Shown: positions 7,486 through 12,824 of the stretch, piece by piece
Position numbering within the stretch: the stretch's first letter is position 1
How the letters are laid out: every line of letters begins with the position of its first letter
Source: Nitrosomonas sp.
GTDB lineage: Bacteria > Pseudomonadota > Gammaproteobacteria > Burkholderiales > Nitrosomonadaceae
Assembly: GCA_029881855.1 (NCBI GenBank)
Contig: JAOULU010000013.1
Span: 1 to 12,824, forward strand
Direction: 5' to 3'
DNA length: 12,824 bases
Notes under the pieces: model-generated
Told to the model about the DNA's origin: nothing
The model's database searches: none
Seen by the model: the letters and a program-made list of their open reading frames with translations, nothing else
Translations under genes and position numbers: made by a program

Positions 7486-9072
7486 CTATTTAAGAACAGG
7501 CGGCTTCTCAAAACTATGATACGGCGCTGGTGTCGGCAAATGTGTCCACTCCAGTGTCGTAGCTCCATCCCATACTTTTTGCGGCGCTTTCTCACCACTA
7601 CGAATACAGTTAATTACAATGTAGACGAATAGCACCTGTGTCATTCCAAAGCCAAATGCACCCAAGCTTGAGACCATATTAAAGTCAGCAAACTGTAATG
7701 CATAATCTGGAATTCTACGTGGCATTCCAGCTAAACCTAAGAAATGCTGTACAAAGAATGTCAGATTAAAGAAGAACATTGATAACCAGAAATGCCATTT
7801 ACCTAATGTCTCGTTGTACATACGACCCGTCCACTTAGGCAACCAGTAGTAGGCGCCAGCAAACAATGCAAATAGTGATCCAGATACTAAAACATAGTGG
7901 AAGTGCGCAATTACGTAGTAGGTATCTTGAACTTGAATATCAATTGGCACGATGGCACAAATAACACCACTAAATCCGCCAATCACAAACAGGAAAATAA
8001 AACCGACCGAAAACAGCATCGGCGTTTCAAACGACATCGAACCTCGCCACATTGTGGCCGTCCAGTTAAACACTTTCACACCTGTTGGAACCGCAATCAG
8101 CATAGTTGCATACATAAAGAACAATTGTCCAACGACTGGCATCCCTGATGTAAACATGTGATGCGCCCAAACAAAGCAAGATAATATTGCGATGGACGCT
8201 GTTGCATATACCATTGAAGAGTAACCGAACAATGGCTTGCGTGAGAATGTTGGAATAACTTCTGAGACAATGCCGAATGAAGGCAGAATCATAATATACA
8301 CTTCTGGATGACCAAAGAACCAGAAAATATGCTGGAATAACACCGGATCGCCACCACCAGCTGCATTAAAGAAGCTTGTGCCAAAATGACGGTCGGTCAA
8401 TAACATCGTCACTGTCCCGGCCAATACTGGCATAACCAAAACTAACAAGTATGCAGTAATTAACCATGTCCAAACAAACATTGGCATTTTCATCAATGTC
8501 ATGCCTGGTGCACGCATGTTCAAAATGGTAGTAATGATGTTAATTGAGCCCATAATAGATGAAGCACCCAATATATGAACCGCAAAGATCATTAAATCTA
8601 CCCCTAATCCACCTTGAGTAGATAGCGGAGGATAGAATGTCCAACCACCCGCTGCTGCACCACCAGGCACGAAGAATGAAACAACTAACAATGAAGCCGC
8701 TACCGGTAGCAACCAGAAGCTCCAGTTATTCATTCTTGCAAAAGCCATATCCGGCGCACCAATCATCATTGGTATCTGCCAGTTAGCAAAACCAACAAAG
8801 GCCGGCATAATGGCACCAAACACCATTATTAAGCCATGCAACGTAGTAAATTGATTAAATAATTCAGGCTCTAGAATTTGAATTCCCGGCTGATACAACT
8901 CAGCACGAATTCCCATTGCCAATGTACCACCCACAAAAAACATAGCCAAACTGAACCACAGGTACATCGTACCAATGTCTTTATGGTTGGTCGTTGTGAT
9001 CCAACGCATTATCCCGCTCGGATGATGGTCATCATGTCCGTGACCGTGTGCGTCACCATGTACTGCTGCCAT
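7486..9072 (-). CDS. coxA: Cytochrome c oxidase subunit I (aa3-type, A1 heme-copper oxidase)
   Basis: Catalytic subunit I reduces O2 at the heme a3-CuB site and pumps protons. It has 528 residues and 12 predicted helices. Ligands seen: His79 (heme a, in TTLHGLIMVFG), His255 and Tyr259 of HPEVY (CuB and cross-linked Tyr), His304-His305 (CuB), His390 and His392 of HFHYVL (heme a3 and heme a). The D-channel entrance Asp108 with Asn115/Asn116 (APDMAFARMNN), Glu257 of HPEVY and the K-channel Lys333 (TGVKVFNW) are all present, so this is a canonical A1 proton pump. The N-terminal tail is rich in His (six in residues 5-17). The ATG at 9072 is preceded by AAGGAG. It lies 16 bases after coxB. Confidence 0.98.
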   Translation of the reverse strand: MAAVHGDAHGHGHDDHHPSGIMRWITTTNHKDIGTMYLWFSLAMFFVGGTLAMGIRAELYQPGIQILEPELFNQFTTLHGLIMVFGAIMPAFVGFANWQIPMMIGAPDMAFARMNNWSFWLLPVAASLLVVSFFVPGGAAAGGWTFYPPLSTQGGLGVDLMIFAVHILGASSIMGSINIITTILNMRAPGMTLMKMPMFVWTWLITAYLLVLVMPVLAGTVTMLLTDRHFGTSFFNAAGGGDPVLFQHIFWFFGHPEVYIMILPSFGIVSEVIPTFSRKPLFGYSSMVYATASIAILSCFVWAHHMFTSGMPVVGQLFFMYATMLIAVPTGVKVFNWTATMWRGSMSFETPMLFSVGFIFLFVIGGFSGVICAIVPIDIQVQDTYYVIAHFHYVLVSGSLFALFAGAYYWLPKWTGRMYNETLGKWHFWLSMFFFNLTFFVQHFLGLAGMPRRIPDYALQFADFNMVSSLGAFGFGMTQVLFVYIVINCIRSGEKAPQKVWDGATTLEWTHLPTPAPYHSFEKPPVLK

Positions 9073-9088
9073 AGTTATCTCCTTTTAC

Positions 9089-10237
9089 TTAATTTCTGAG
9101 TTCGTTAATGTCTGATGGCTGCACAACATCACCCGTGTCATTACTCCAAGCATTACGCTCATAAGTAATTACTGCAGCAAGATCCAGGTCTGACAAATGC
9201 CCAAATGGTGTCATTGCCGTGTTTGCTTTACCATTAATTACAATATCAATATGCCCAGCAACCGGCCCATTAACAAGCTCCGATCCATCTAATGCAGAAA
9301 ATGCACCGGGTATTCCTTGCCCATTTGGCTGATGACAAGCTGCACAATGCGCGGCATAAACCTGCTCGCCTTTTGCATTCAACTCATCCAACGTGAATTC
9401 CGTATTAACATCCACTTCAGCTTGCTCTGTTGCCTCTTCTGCCGCACTTAATTGTGCGGAAACCCACTGAGCGTAGTCACCTTCTTCCATCACTTCGACC
9501 ACAATCGGCATATACCCATGATCCTTGCCACATAACTCAGCACACTGACCACGGTAAATTCCCGGAGTATCCGCCGTAAACCAAGTATCACGAATAAAAC
9601 CGGGGATTGCATCTTGCTTAATACCTAACGCAGGCACCCACCAAGCATGAATCACATCATTCGCTGTCAAGATAACTCGCACTTTTTTACCAACTGGCAC
9701 GACCACACGATTATCAACCTCCAGCAAATAATTCTTACCCTTGGGTGCTTTATTTTGAATTTGATCTCTAGGCGTAGACAACTTACTAAAGAAGCTTATT
9801 CCCTCACCCTCACCTTGCAGATAATCATACCCCCACATCCATTGATATCCTGTTGCCTTAATGGTCATATCCGGGCTTGAAGTATCTTTCATGGCAATAA
9901 CTGTTTTAGTCGCTGGCCACGCCATTACAACAAGAATTATACATGGCACTATGGTCCAAATAATTTCCACCGAAGTACTATGATGAAAATTTGCCGCCTT
10001 GTAACCCAAAGATTTACGGTGTTTAAGTATGGAATAAAACATCACACCAAATACACCAATAAAGATAACCAGACATATCCACATAAGCCAGATATGCTGA
10101 TCATAGATATCCTGTGCTATCACACTTTGCGGTTCAGGCAGATTATATTTTGACTGCTCACCTGCCGCCATACTCATACTCGAGTACAAAGCAAGAGCGG
10201 ACACCCCCGCTAGGGTTGCTACTGATTTACTGCTCAT
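9089..10237 (-). CDS. coxB: Cytochrome c oxidase subunit II with fused C-terminal cytochrome c domain
   Basis: Subunit II accepts electrons at the CuA centre and passes them to heme a. With ATG at 10237 it has 382 residues: a signal peptide (about 1-25, SALALYSSMSMA), two membrane helices (about 49-69 and 90-112), a cupredoxin domain, and a cytochrome c domain. CuA ligands are His197 (VIHAWWVPALG) and Cys232, Glu234, Cys236, His240, Met243 (CAELCGKDHGYM). The extra domain has the heme-attachment motif Cys298-AA-Cys301-His302 and a likely axial Met342 (NTAMTPFG). An acidic linker (EEATEQAEVDVNTEF) joins the two. An upstream in-frame GTG at 10249 is less likely because it would precede the signal peptide awkwardly. 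It is the first gene of the cox operon. Confidence 0.96.
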   Translation of the reverse strand: MSSKSVATLAGVSALALYSSMSMAAGEQSKYNLPEPQSVIAQDIYDQHIWLMWICLVIFIGVFGVMFYSILKHRKSLGYKAANFHHSTSVEIIWTIVPCIILVVMAWPATKTVIAMKDTSSPDMTIKATGYQWMWGYDYLQGEGEGISFFSKLSTPRDQIQNKAPKGKNYLLEVDNRVVVPVGKKVRVILTANDVIHAWWVPALGIKQDAIPGFIRDTWFTADTPGIYRGQCAELCGKDHGYMPIVVEVMEEGDYAQWVSAQLSAAEEATEQAEVDVNTEFTLDELNAKGEQVYAAHCAACHQPNGQGIPGAFSALDGSELVNGPVAGHIDIVINGKANTAMTPFGHLSDLDLAAVITYERNAWSNDTGDVVQPSDINELRN

Positions 10238-10240
10238 ATT

Positions 10241-10247
10241 CCCCCCC
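10241..10247 (-). promoter_or_regulatory. G7 tract serving as ribosome-binding site of coxB
   Basis: Seven consecutive G residues on the coding strand lie three bases before the coxB ATG (10235-10237). No AGGAGG-like sequence is present, so the G tract is the only candidate for pairing with the CCUCC end of 16S rRNA. Its closeness to the ATG and homopolymer nature are unusual in this AT-rich DNA. An out-of-frame ATG at 10250-10252 lies just upstream. Confidence 0.5.
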
Positions 10248-10270
10248 ACATGATTACTTATTTTACCGAT

Positions 10271-10303
10271 TTCAGGTGCGACCTATAACGCTACAAACCT
10301 GAA
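10271..10303 (-). other. Hairpin in the coxB 5' leader
   Basis: Seven-base arms TTCAGGT and ACCTGAA enclose 19 bases, in which GCG and CGC can pair to extend the stem after a five-base bulge. It would sit about 35 bases before the coxB start codon in the leader RNA. On the opposite strand it is followed by six T residues, so it could instead weakly terminate plus-strand transcription, though no plus-strand gene is seen. Confidence 0.35.
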
Positions 10304-10476
10304 CGCTTTTTTATTCAGCCGGCTTGCGGAAGCCATACACCAAAATCTCATTATATTTAACATAACCATACTATAATTAACGATTACTACATTATCTTGG
10401 CCGAATTTCCTTATTATCCGCAACTTAGATTTTTTTAGTGATAGATTACGTCTACACGCTAATAAATCGAACCAAA

Positions 10477-10505
10477 ATTCTAGCATGCCACCGTTGCTCT
10501 AACAA
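10477..10505 (-). promoter_or_regulatory. Extended -10 sigma70-type promoter for the cox operon
   Basis: On the minus strand a -10 box TAGAAT (10477-10482) is directly preceded by TGC, giving the extended -10 form, and a -35 box TTGTTA (10500-10505, four of six matches) lies at the optimal 17-base spacing. Transcription would begin near 10470, leaving a leader of about 230 bases before the coxB ATG. It is the best promoter-like match I saw upstream of coxB. Confidence 0.55.
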
Positions 10506-10523
10506 GGAAAAATCCTGATTTTT

Positions 10524-10562
10524 ATAGCAATATTACCCTGTTTATAAAGTGGTAATGGCTAT
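10524..10562. repeat. Inverted repeat just upstream of the cox promoter
   Basis: Arms ATAGC plus ATTACC (10524-10528, 10532-10537) pair with GGTAAT plus GCTAT (10551-10556, 10558-10562), separated by a small asymmetric internal loop and a 13-base apical loop. It lies about 20 bases upstream of the proposed -35 box, a usual place for a regulator-binding dyad, but no known operator is recognised. Confidence 0.35.
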
Positions 10563-10595
10563 TTTACCCTCCCCAAAAAACCCTGATTAGATACT

Positions 10596-10627
10596 GGTGA
10601 TTTTATTTTTTGAGAATAAAATCTACC
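10596..10627. repeat. AT-rich inverted repeat upstream of coxB
   Basis: Perfect nine-base arms GATTTTATT (10599-10607) and AATAAAATC (10615-10623) around a seven-base loop, extended by GGT/ACC pairs after one bulged base. It has no adjacent U-tract on the minus strand within ten bases, so it is not a clear terminator. Role unknown; it could be a protein-binding dyad or the mark of a decayed element. Confidence 0.4.
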
Positions 10628-10652
10628 TTTATACCTACGCTTAAATTCTGAG

Positions 10653-10781
10653 TCACCATCTCGCGACGCCTATTGTCCCACCAAAGATTGCACCCAGATA
10701 TCCAGTCACCGGCATAGCACAATAAAACCATAAACTTGCCCTATAAGGAAAAATAATCTCAGGATATTGAGTACATGTCTT
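10653..10781 (-). pseudogene. Possible relic of a cytochrome b561-like membrane protein
   Basis: A 42-codon open stretch between stop codons, with no start codon at its beginning. It reads through ASLWFYCAMPVTGYLGAIFGG and then TIGVARW before a stop. The MPVTGYLG-type sequence followed by small residues resembles the stretch seen in bacterial cytochrome b561-family helices, from memory. No flanking helix, heme-ligand histidine or matching frame fragments were found nearby. It may be chance; treat it as a lead only. Confidence 0.18.
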
Positions 10782-10859
10782 TTAGATAATGCGGTAACTA
10801 AAGAAAATGGATAACCTCGACATGACGTAAGTCGTCACCAAACTATTCATTACTAAACA

Positions 10860-11039
10860 TCACACCAGTTGAATTAACAGTGCAATAAACAAGATGATTG
10901 CAGCAATTGGAATAGCGAAACTCAGCCAGTCCTGAGACGATCCTTTAGGGCTATTCTTCATCATATCTCTAGCTCTTGGAAACAAAAAAATAATAAACAT
11001 TATTAATGCCAATGCAGAAACTATTTTCATCCAGTCCAT
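10860..11039 (-). CDS. 59-residue two-helix membrane protein of unknown function
   Basis: A reading frame from ATG at 11039 to TGA at 10860-10862 encodes 59 residues. It has two clear hydrophobic helices, about 4-20 (MKIVSALALIMFIIFLF) and 41-58 (FAIPIAAIILFIALLIQL), joined by a polar loop with PRARDMMKNSPKGSSQDW. The balanced hairpin layout, the Trp at both helix borders and an AAGG nine bases before the ATG argue for a real gene. I do not recognise a named family, though short proteins of this pattern occur in other proteobacteria. It sits alone between the yccA terminator and the cox promoter region, so it probably has its own promoter or relies on read-through; no clear promoter was found in the short gap. 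Confidence 0.68.
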   Translation of the reverse strand: MDWMKIVSALALIMFIIFLFPRARDMMKNSPKGSSQDWLSFAIPIAAIILFIALLIQLV

Positions 11040-11078
11040 AACTCAAAACCTTTTATTTTTTATATACCGTACTCGCTT

Positions 11079-11110
11079 AAAACAAAACCCCGGCAATGCC
11101 GGGGTTTTGT
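11079..11110 (-). terminator. Strong intrinsic terminator after yccA
   Basis: A perfect 13-base-pair stem (arms 11082-11094 and 11098-11110, core CCCCGGC/GCCGGGG) with a three-base loop, running in minus-strand RNA into UUUUGUUUUA. It begins 25 bases after the yccA stop codon. The A-tract on the far arm (ACAAAA) could make it act to some degree in the plus direction as well. Confidence 0.92.
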
Positions 11111-11134
11111 AACAAGCCTCACAACATACTGGAA

Positions 11135-11806
11135 TCAGTCGTCTCCGCCCATAATTCCTAGTATCTGCAACAAGCTTATAAAGATATTGAAAATTGTCAG
11201 GTACAACCCAATAGTCGCCATCACATAGTTAGTTTCGCCACCGTGGATGATGCGACTGGTATCATACAAAATAAACCCACTCATAATCATGATAACAACA
11301 GCAGATATCATCAAAGACATAGCAGGTATAGCCAAAAAGATATTTGCAACTGCTGCGAGCAGCACCAGCAAGAAACCAACCATCAGGAAGCCGCCTAGAA
11401 AGCTAAAATCTTTACGGGTTGTCAATACATAAGCAGATAAACCCATAAAAATAACCCCTGTACCACCAAACGCCAATGTAATAACATTTCCACCATTAGG
11501 CAACGCAGCATACATACTTAGCATTGGCCCTAATCCAAATCCTAACAAACCGGTAATCAGAAAAACAATACCAATACCCGCTGTAGAGTTTGCAAAACGG
11601 GGCAACACAAACATGGCAATCACCATACCGCCAATGACAGATATCAAATAAGTCATTGGTGGCATATTCATAAACATTGAGATGCCTGCTGTAAGACCAC
11701 TAAACAACAACGTGAGCGATAAAAGCATATAAGTGTTGCGTAACACTTTATTAGTTGCCAAAGCAGATGGTGACCTTTGAGCAACTGTTGAGATATTTCG
11801 GTTCAT
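11135..11806 (-). CDS. yccA: YccA-type Bax inhibitor-1 family membrane protein (FtsH modulator homolog)
   Basis: A 223-residue inner-membrane protein with seven hydrophobic helices. It closely follows E. coli YccA (219 residues): KVLRNTYMLLSLTLLFSGLTA (20-40), SAYVLTTRKDFSFLGGFLM (124-142), SRIIHGGETNYVMAT (184-198) and LYLTIFNIFISLLQILG (201-217). In E. coli YccA is a substrate and inhibitor of the FtsH protease and protects a jammed SecY translocon; the wider family includes the pH-sensing calcium channel BsYetJ. The same role here is inference from similarity. The ATG at 11806 has GGAGG ten bases upstream. It stands as a single gene ended by a strong terminator. Confidence 0.95.
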   Translation of the reverse strand: MNRNISTVAQRSPSALATNKVLRNTYMLLSLTLLFSGLTAGISMFMNMPPMTYLISVIGGMVIAMFVLPRFANSTAGIGIVFLITGLLGFGLGPMLSMYAALPNGGNVITLAFGGTGVIFMGLSAYVLTTRKDFSFLGGFLMVGFLLVLLAAVANIFLAIPAMSLMISAVVIMIMSGFILYDTSRIIHGGETNYVMATIGLYLTIFNIFISLLQILGIMGGDD

Positions 11807-11877
11807 TATGAAAAAGCCTCCATTTAAAATTAAATTCTATACTACTTTACTGAGCTCTTAGCGTAAGTAGATGGGAC

Positions 11878-11905
11878 ATTGTATCCCATGTATAGTTCAA
11901 AGCAA
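11878..11905 (-). promoter_or_regulatory. Weak candidate promoter of yccA
   Basis: A good -10 box TACAAT (11878-11883, five of six matches) has a poor -35 candidate TTGCTT (11900-11905) at 16 bases. The -10 box lies inside the loop of a small inverted repeat ATGGGA/TCCCAT (11871-11889). The transcript would start near 11871, about 65 bases before the gene. The -35 weakness keeps the call tentative. Confidence 0.3.
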
Positions 11906-12017
11906 ATCATGAAAAACACACGTCAACAAAAAATGTATTTCTTGCCCTGCAAAGGGATTCTAAGGTAGATCTACTTGTCACCACAAAGCACCCACACCTA
12001 TTTCTGAGTGTCACACC

Positions 12018-12443
12018 TTACTTCTTAGCCCAGGAACCATTGGCCGCCTGATACCACCAACCCGCTTTAGCCAGCTTTATCCAGCGTTGGCCAAATGTTG
12101 TCCGAATATTATTTTCCCACTCAGGATGATTATTAGCACGCGCAATCTCACGGTACAATACATTTCGATCTTGGTTTTCGGCTGAAATCAATGCGTTTAC
12201 AGCCTGTCTTTGCGCAAGTGGCACAACACTCGCATCACGTAGCGCTAACAACCCATCCTTAGTAAACCCTACAGCACCACCCTCGTAGTATGTCACTAAC
12301 TGTGCATGCCGATCCTGCATACTCTGTTTGACACTTGCAATGGCTGGTGTGTTTACTTCGAGATTTGCATTTGCATCTGCATAAACAACTTGCGACAAAA
12401 GAAACAAGGCCAATAACAATAAATAAGGAATTGCACGATTCAT
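12018..12443 (-). CDS. ydbL: YdbL-like periplasmic protein (DUF1318)
   Basis: A 141-residue exported protein. A signal peptide occupies about residues 1-22 (NRAIPYLLLLALFLLSQVVYA, cleavage before DANAN). The mature part has the DUF1318 pattern: a helical segment SVKQSMQDRHAQL, a central ALISAENQDRNVLYREIARANN, and the terminal QRWIKLAKAGWWYQAANGSW-AKK, like the E. coli YdbL end. In E. coli YdbL is thought to modulate the YdbH-YnbE bridge. I chose ATG at 12443, with GAGG at 12452-12455 eight bases upstream, over an in-frame GTG at 12452 that overlaps that ribosome-binding site. It lies 72 bases after the lipoprotein gene; no terminator was recognised after it. Confidence 0.86.
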   Translation of the reverse strand: MNRAIPYLLLLALFLLSQVVYADANANLEVNTPAIASVKQSMQDRHAQLVTYYEGGAVGFTKDGLLALRDASVVPLAQRQAVNALISAENQDRNVLYREIARANNHPEWENNIRTTFGQRWIKLAKAGWWYQAANGSWAKK

Positions 12444-12515
12444 TATCTTCACCTCAAAATACGTTTATTAAATTTCAGATCTTACTTTCACAGAGTTAGA
12501 GAACGACTAACATTG

Positions 12516-12674
12516 TTATTCCTCGGTTTCTTCCAGTTGCCATACTTCCCCAATAATCTTATCTGCTGCTTTCTCTGCCGCCGCTGCGGGAAAGTAAATA
12601 TTAATAGTGACACAAGCTGATAAAAACATGCCAAATAATACTGATAGATTTGTATATAACAAAAACTTTCTCAT
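12516..12674 (-). CDS. ynbE: YnbE-like small outer-membrane lipoprotein
   Basis: A 52-residue lipoprotein precursor. The start ATG at 12674 has AGGAG at 12679-12683, four bases upstream and overlapping the TAG of the preceding gene, so translation is probably coupled. The signal sequence MRKFLLYTNLSVLFGMFLSAC ends in a lipobox LSA-Cys21, after which the mature part is only about 32 residues: CVTINIYFPAAAAEKAADKI and an acidic tail. E. coli YnbE forms beta-strand-type stacks that complete an intermembrane bridge with YdbH. Position between ydbH- and ydbL-like genes is the reason for the name; direct sequence likeness to E. coli YnbE is limited, so the symbol is tentative. The residue after Cys is Val, not Asp, consistent with outer-membrane sorting. 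Confidence 0.78.
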   Translation of the reverse strand: MRKFLLYTNLSVLFGMFLSACVTINIYFPAAAAEKAADKIIGEVWQLEETEE

Positions 12675-12681
12675 ATAACTC

Positions 12682-12824
12682 CTACTGAATAACAGGTTCG
12701 CTTTCTTCAGCAACCCTTTTTAAACGATCAATAAGCTCTTGCCAGTCCACCTTTTGGTTATAGCCCATCACGGTAATTGCAGGGATGCCGCCACCCTTTA
12801 CCAACGTATAGGGATTGGATTGAG
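12682..12824 (-). CDS. ydbH: C-terminal end of a YdbH-like AsmA-family intermembrane transport protein (partial)
   Basis: Forty-six codons and a TAG stop at 12682-12684 form the end of a gene that runs off the window. The visible tail reads NPYTLVKGGGIPAITVMGYN followed by QKVDWQELIDRLKRVAEES and ends EPVIQ. A strand-rich segment and then an amphipathic helix fit the C-terminus of a YdbH-type protein. In E. coli YdbH is an inner-membrane-anchored AsmA-like protein that spans the periplasm and, with YnbE, moves phospholipids toward the outer membrane. The assignment rests mainly on the two genes that follow, since too little of the protein is seen. The stop overlaps the ynbE ribosome-binding site. 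Confidence 0.62.
   Translation of the reverse strand, partial: QSNPYTLVKGGGIPAITVMGYNQKVDWQELIDRLKRVAEESEPVIQ

Larger units (their letters stand above)
10250..10859. other. Long interval upstream of coxB without a convincing intact gene
   Basis: This stretch of about 610 bases contains the candidate cox promoter, the leader hairpin, two inverted repeats and the 42-codon relic described separately. A 67-codon minus-strand frame at 10283-10486 starts on top of the proposed -10 box and has a basic, low-quality sequence, so I do not call it. On the plus strand no frame has a ribosome-binding site and plausible protein. Confidence 0.6.

Noticed and set aside
10283..10486. 67-codon minus-strand frame upstream of coxB
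   Set aside because: Its start codon overlaps the proposed -10 box, it has no ribosome-binding site, and the sequence is a basic mixture without domain or helix pattern.
11940..11990. Terminator after ydbL (GTAGATCTAC palindrome and CCCT/AGGG repeat)
   Set aside because: Stems are too short and not followed directly by a U-tract.

Overview
All recognisable genes in this window lie on the minus strand, so transcription runs from high to low coordinates. The DNA is AT-rich by eye. The content is core respiratory metabolism of a proteobacterium. The AtpE sequence (C-terminal [19 protein letters not shown]), the AtpA N-terminus ([13 protein letters not shown], then [13 protein letters not shown]), a CoxB with a fused cytochrome c domain and a cox cluster containing ctaG, a DUF2970 gene and SURF1 point to a betaproteobacterium, perhaps an AT-rich member of the Nitrosomonadales. 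That placement is inference from remembered family patterns, not from a search.

In transcription order the window holds four blocks. (1) 12824-12018: the end of a ydbH-like gene, a ynbE-like lipoprotein and a ydbL-like DUF1318 protein. This matches the order of the E. coli ydbH-ynbE-ydbL set, which forms a bridge between inner and outer membrane involved in lipid homeostasis. (2) 11806-10860: a yccA/Bax-inhibitor-1 membrane protein with its own strong intrinsic terminator, then a 59-residue two-helix membrane protein of unknown role. (3) 10505-3265: a cytochrome c oxidase cluster, coxB-coxA-small TM protein-ctaG-DUF2970-coxC, an intrinsic terminator, then SURF1, a Sco-like CxxxC protein and ctaB (heme O synthase). 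(4) 2852-1: the F1Fo ATP synthase operon atpI-B-E-F-H-A, with atpA cut by the window edge, preceded by a good sigma70-type promoter with a GC-rich discriminator.

Blocks 3 and 4 work together: the oxidase pumps protons while reducing oxygen, and the ATP synthase uses the gradient. CtaG and the Sco-like protein are expected to serve copper delivery, and SURF1 and CtaB heme a/heme o supply. A cox15/ctaA gene (heme A synthase), often next to ctaB in such clusters, is absent from the window.

Two long stretches lack convincing genes: 2759-3264 between ctaB and atpI, and 10250-10859 upstream of coxB. The second holds a likely coxB promoter, several inverted repeats and a short open stretch that may be a cytochrome b561-like relic. 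I found no CRISPR array, tRNA, rRNA, insertion sequence, toxin-antitoxin or defence module. Most of the window is ordinary. The points of interest are small membrane proteins, regulatory DNA, and the missing heme A synthase.
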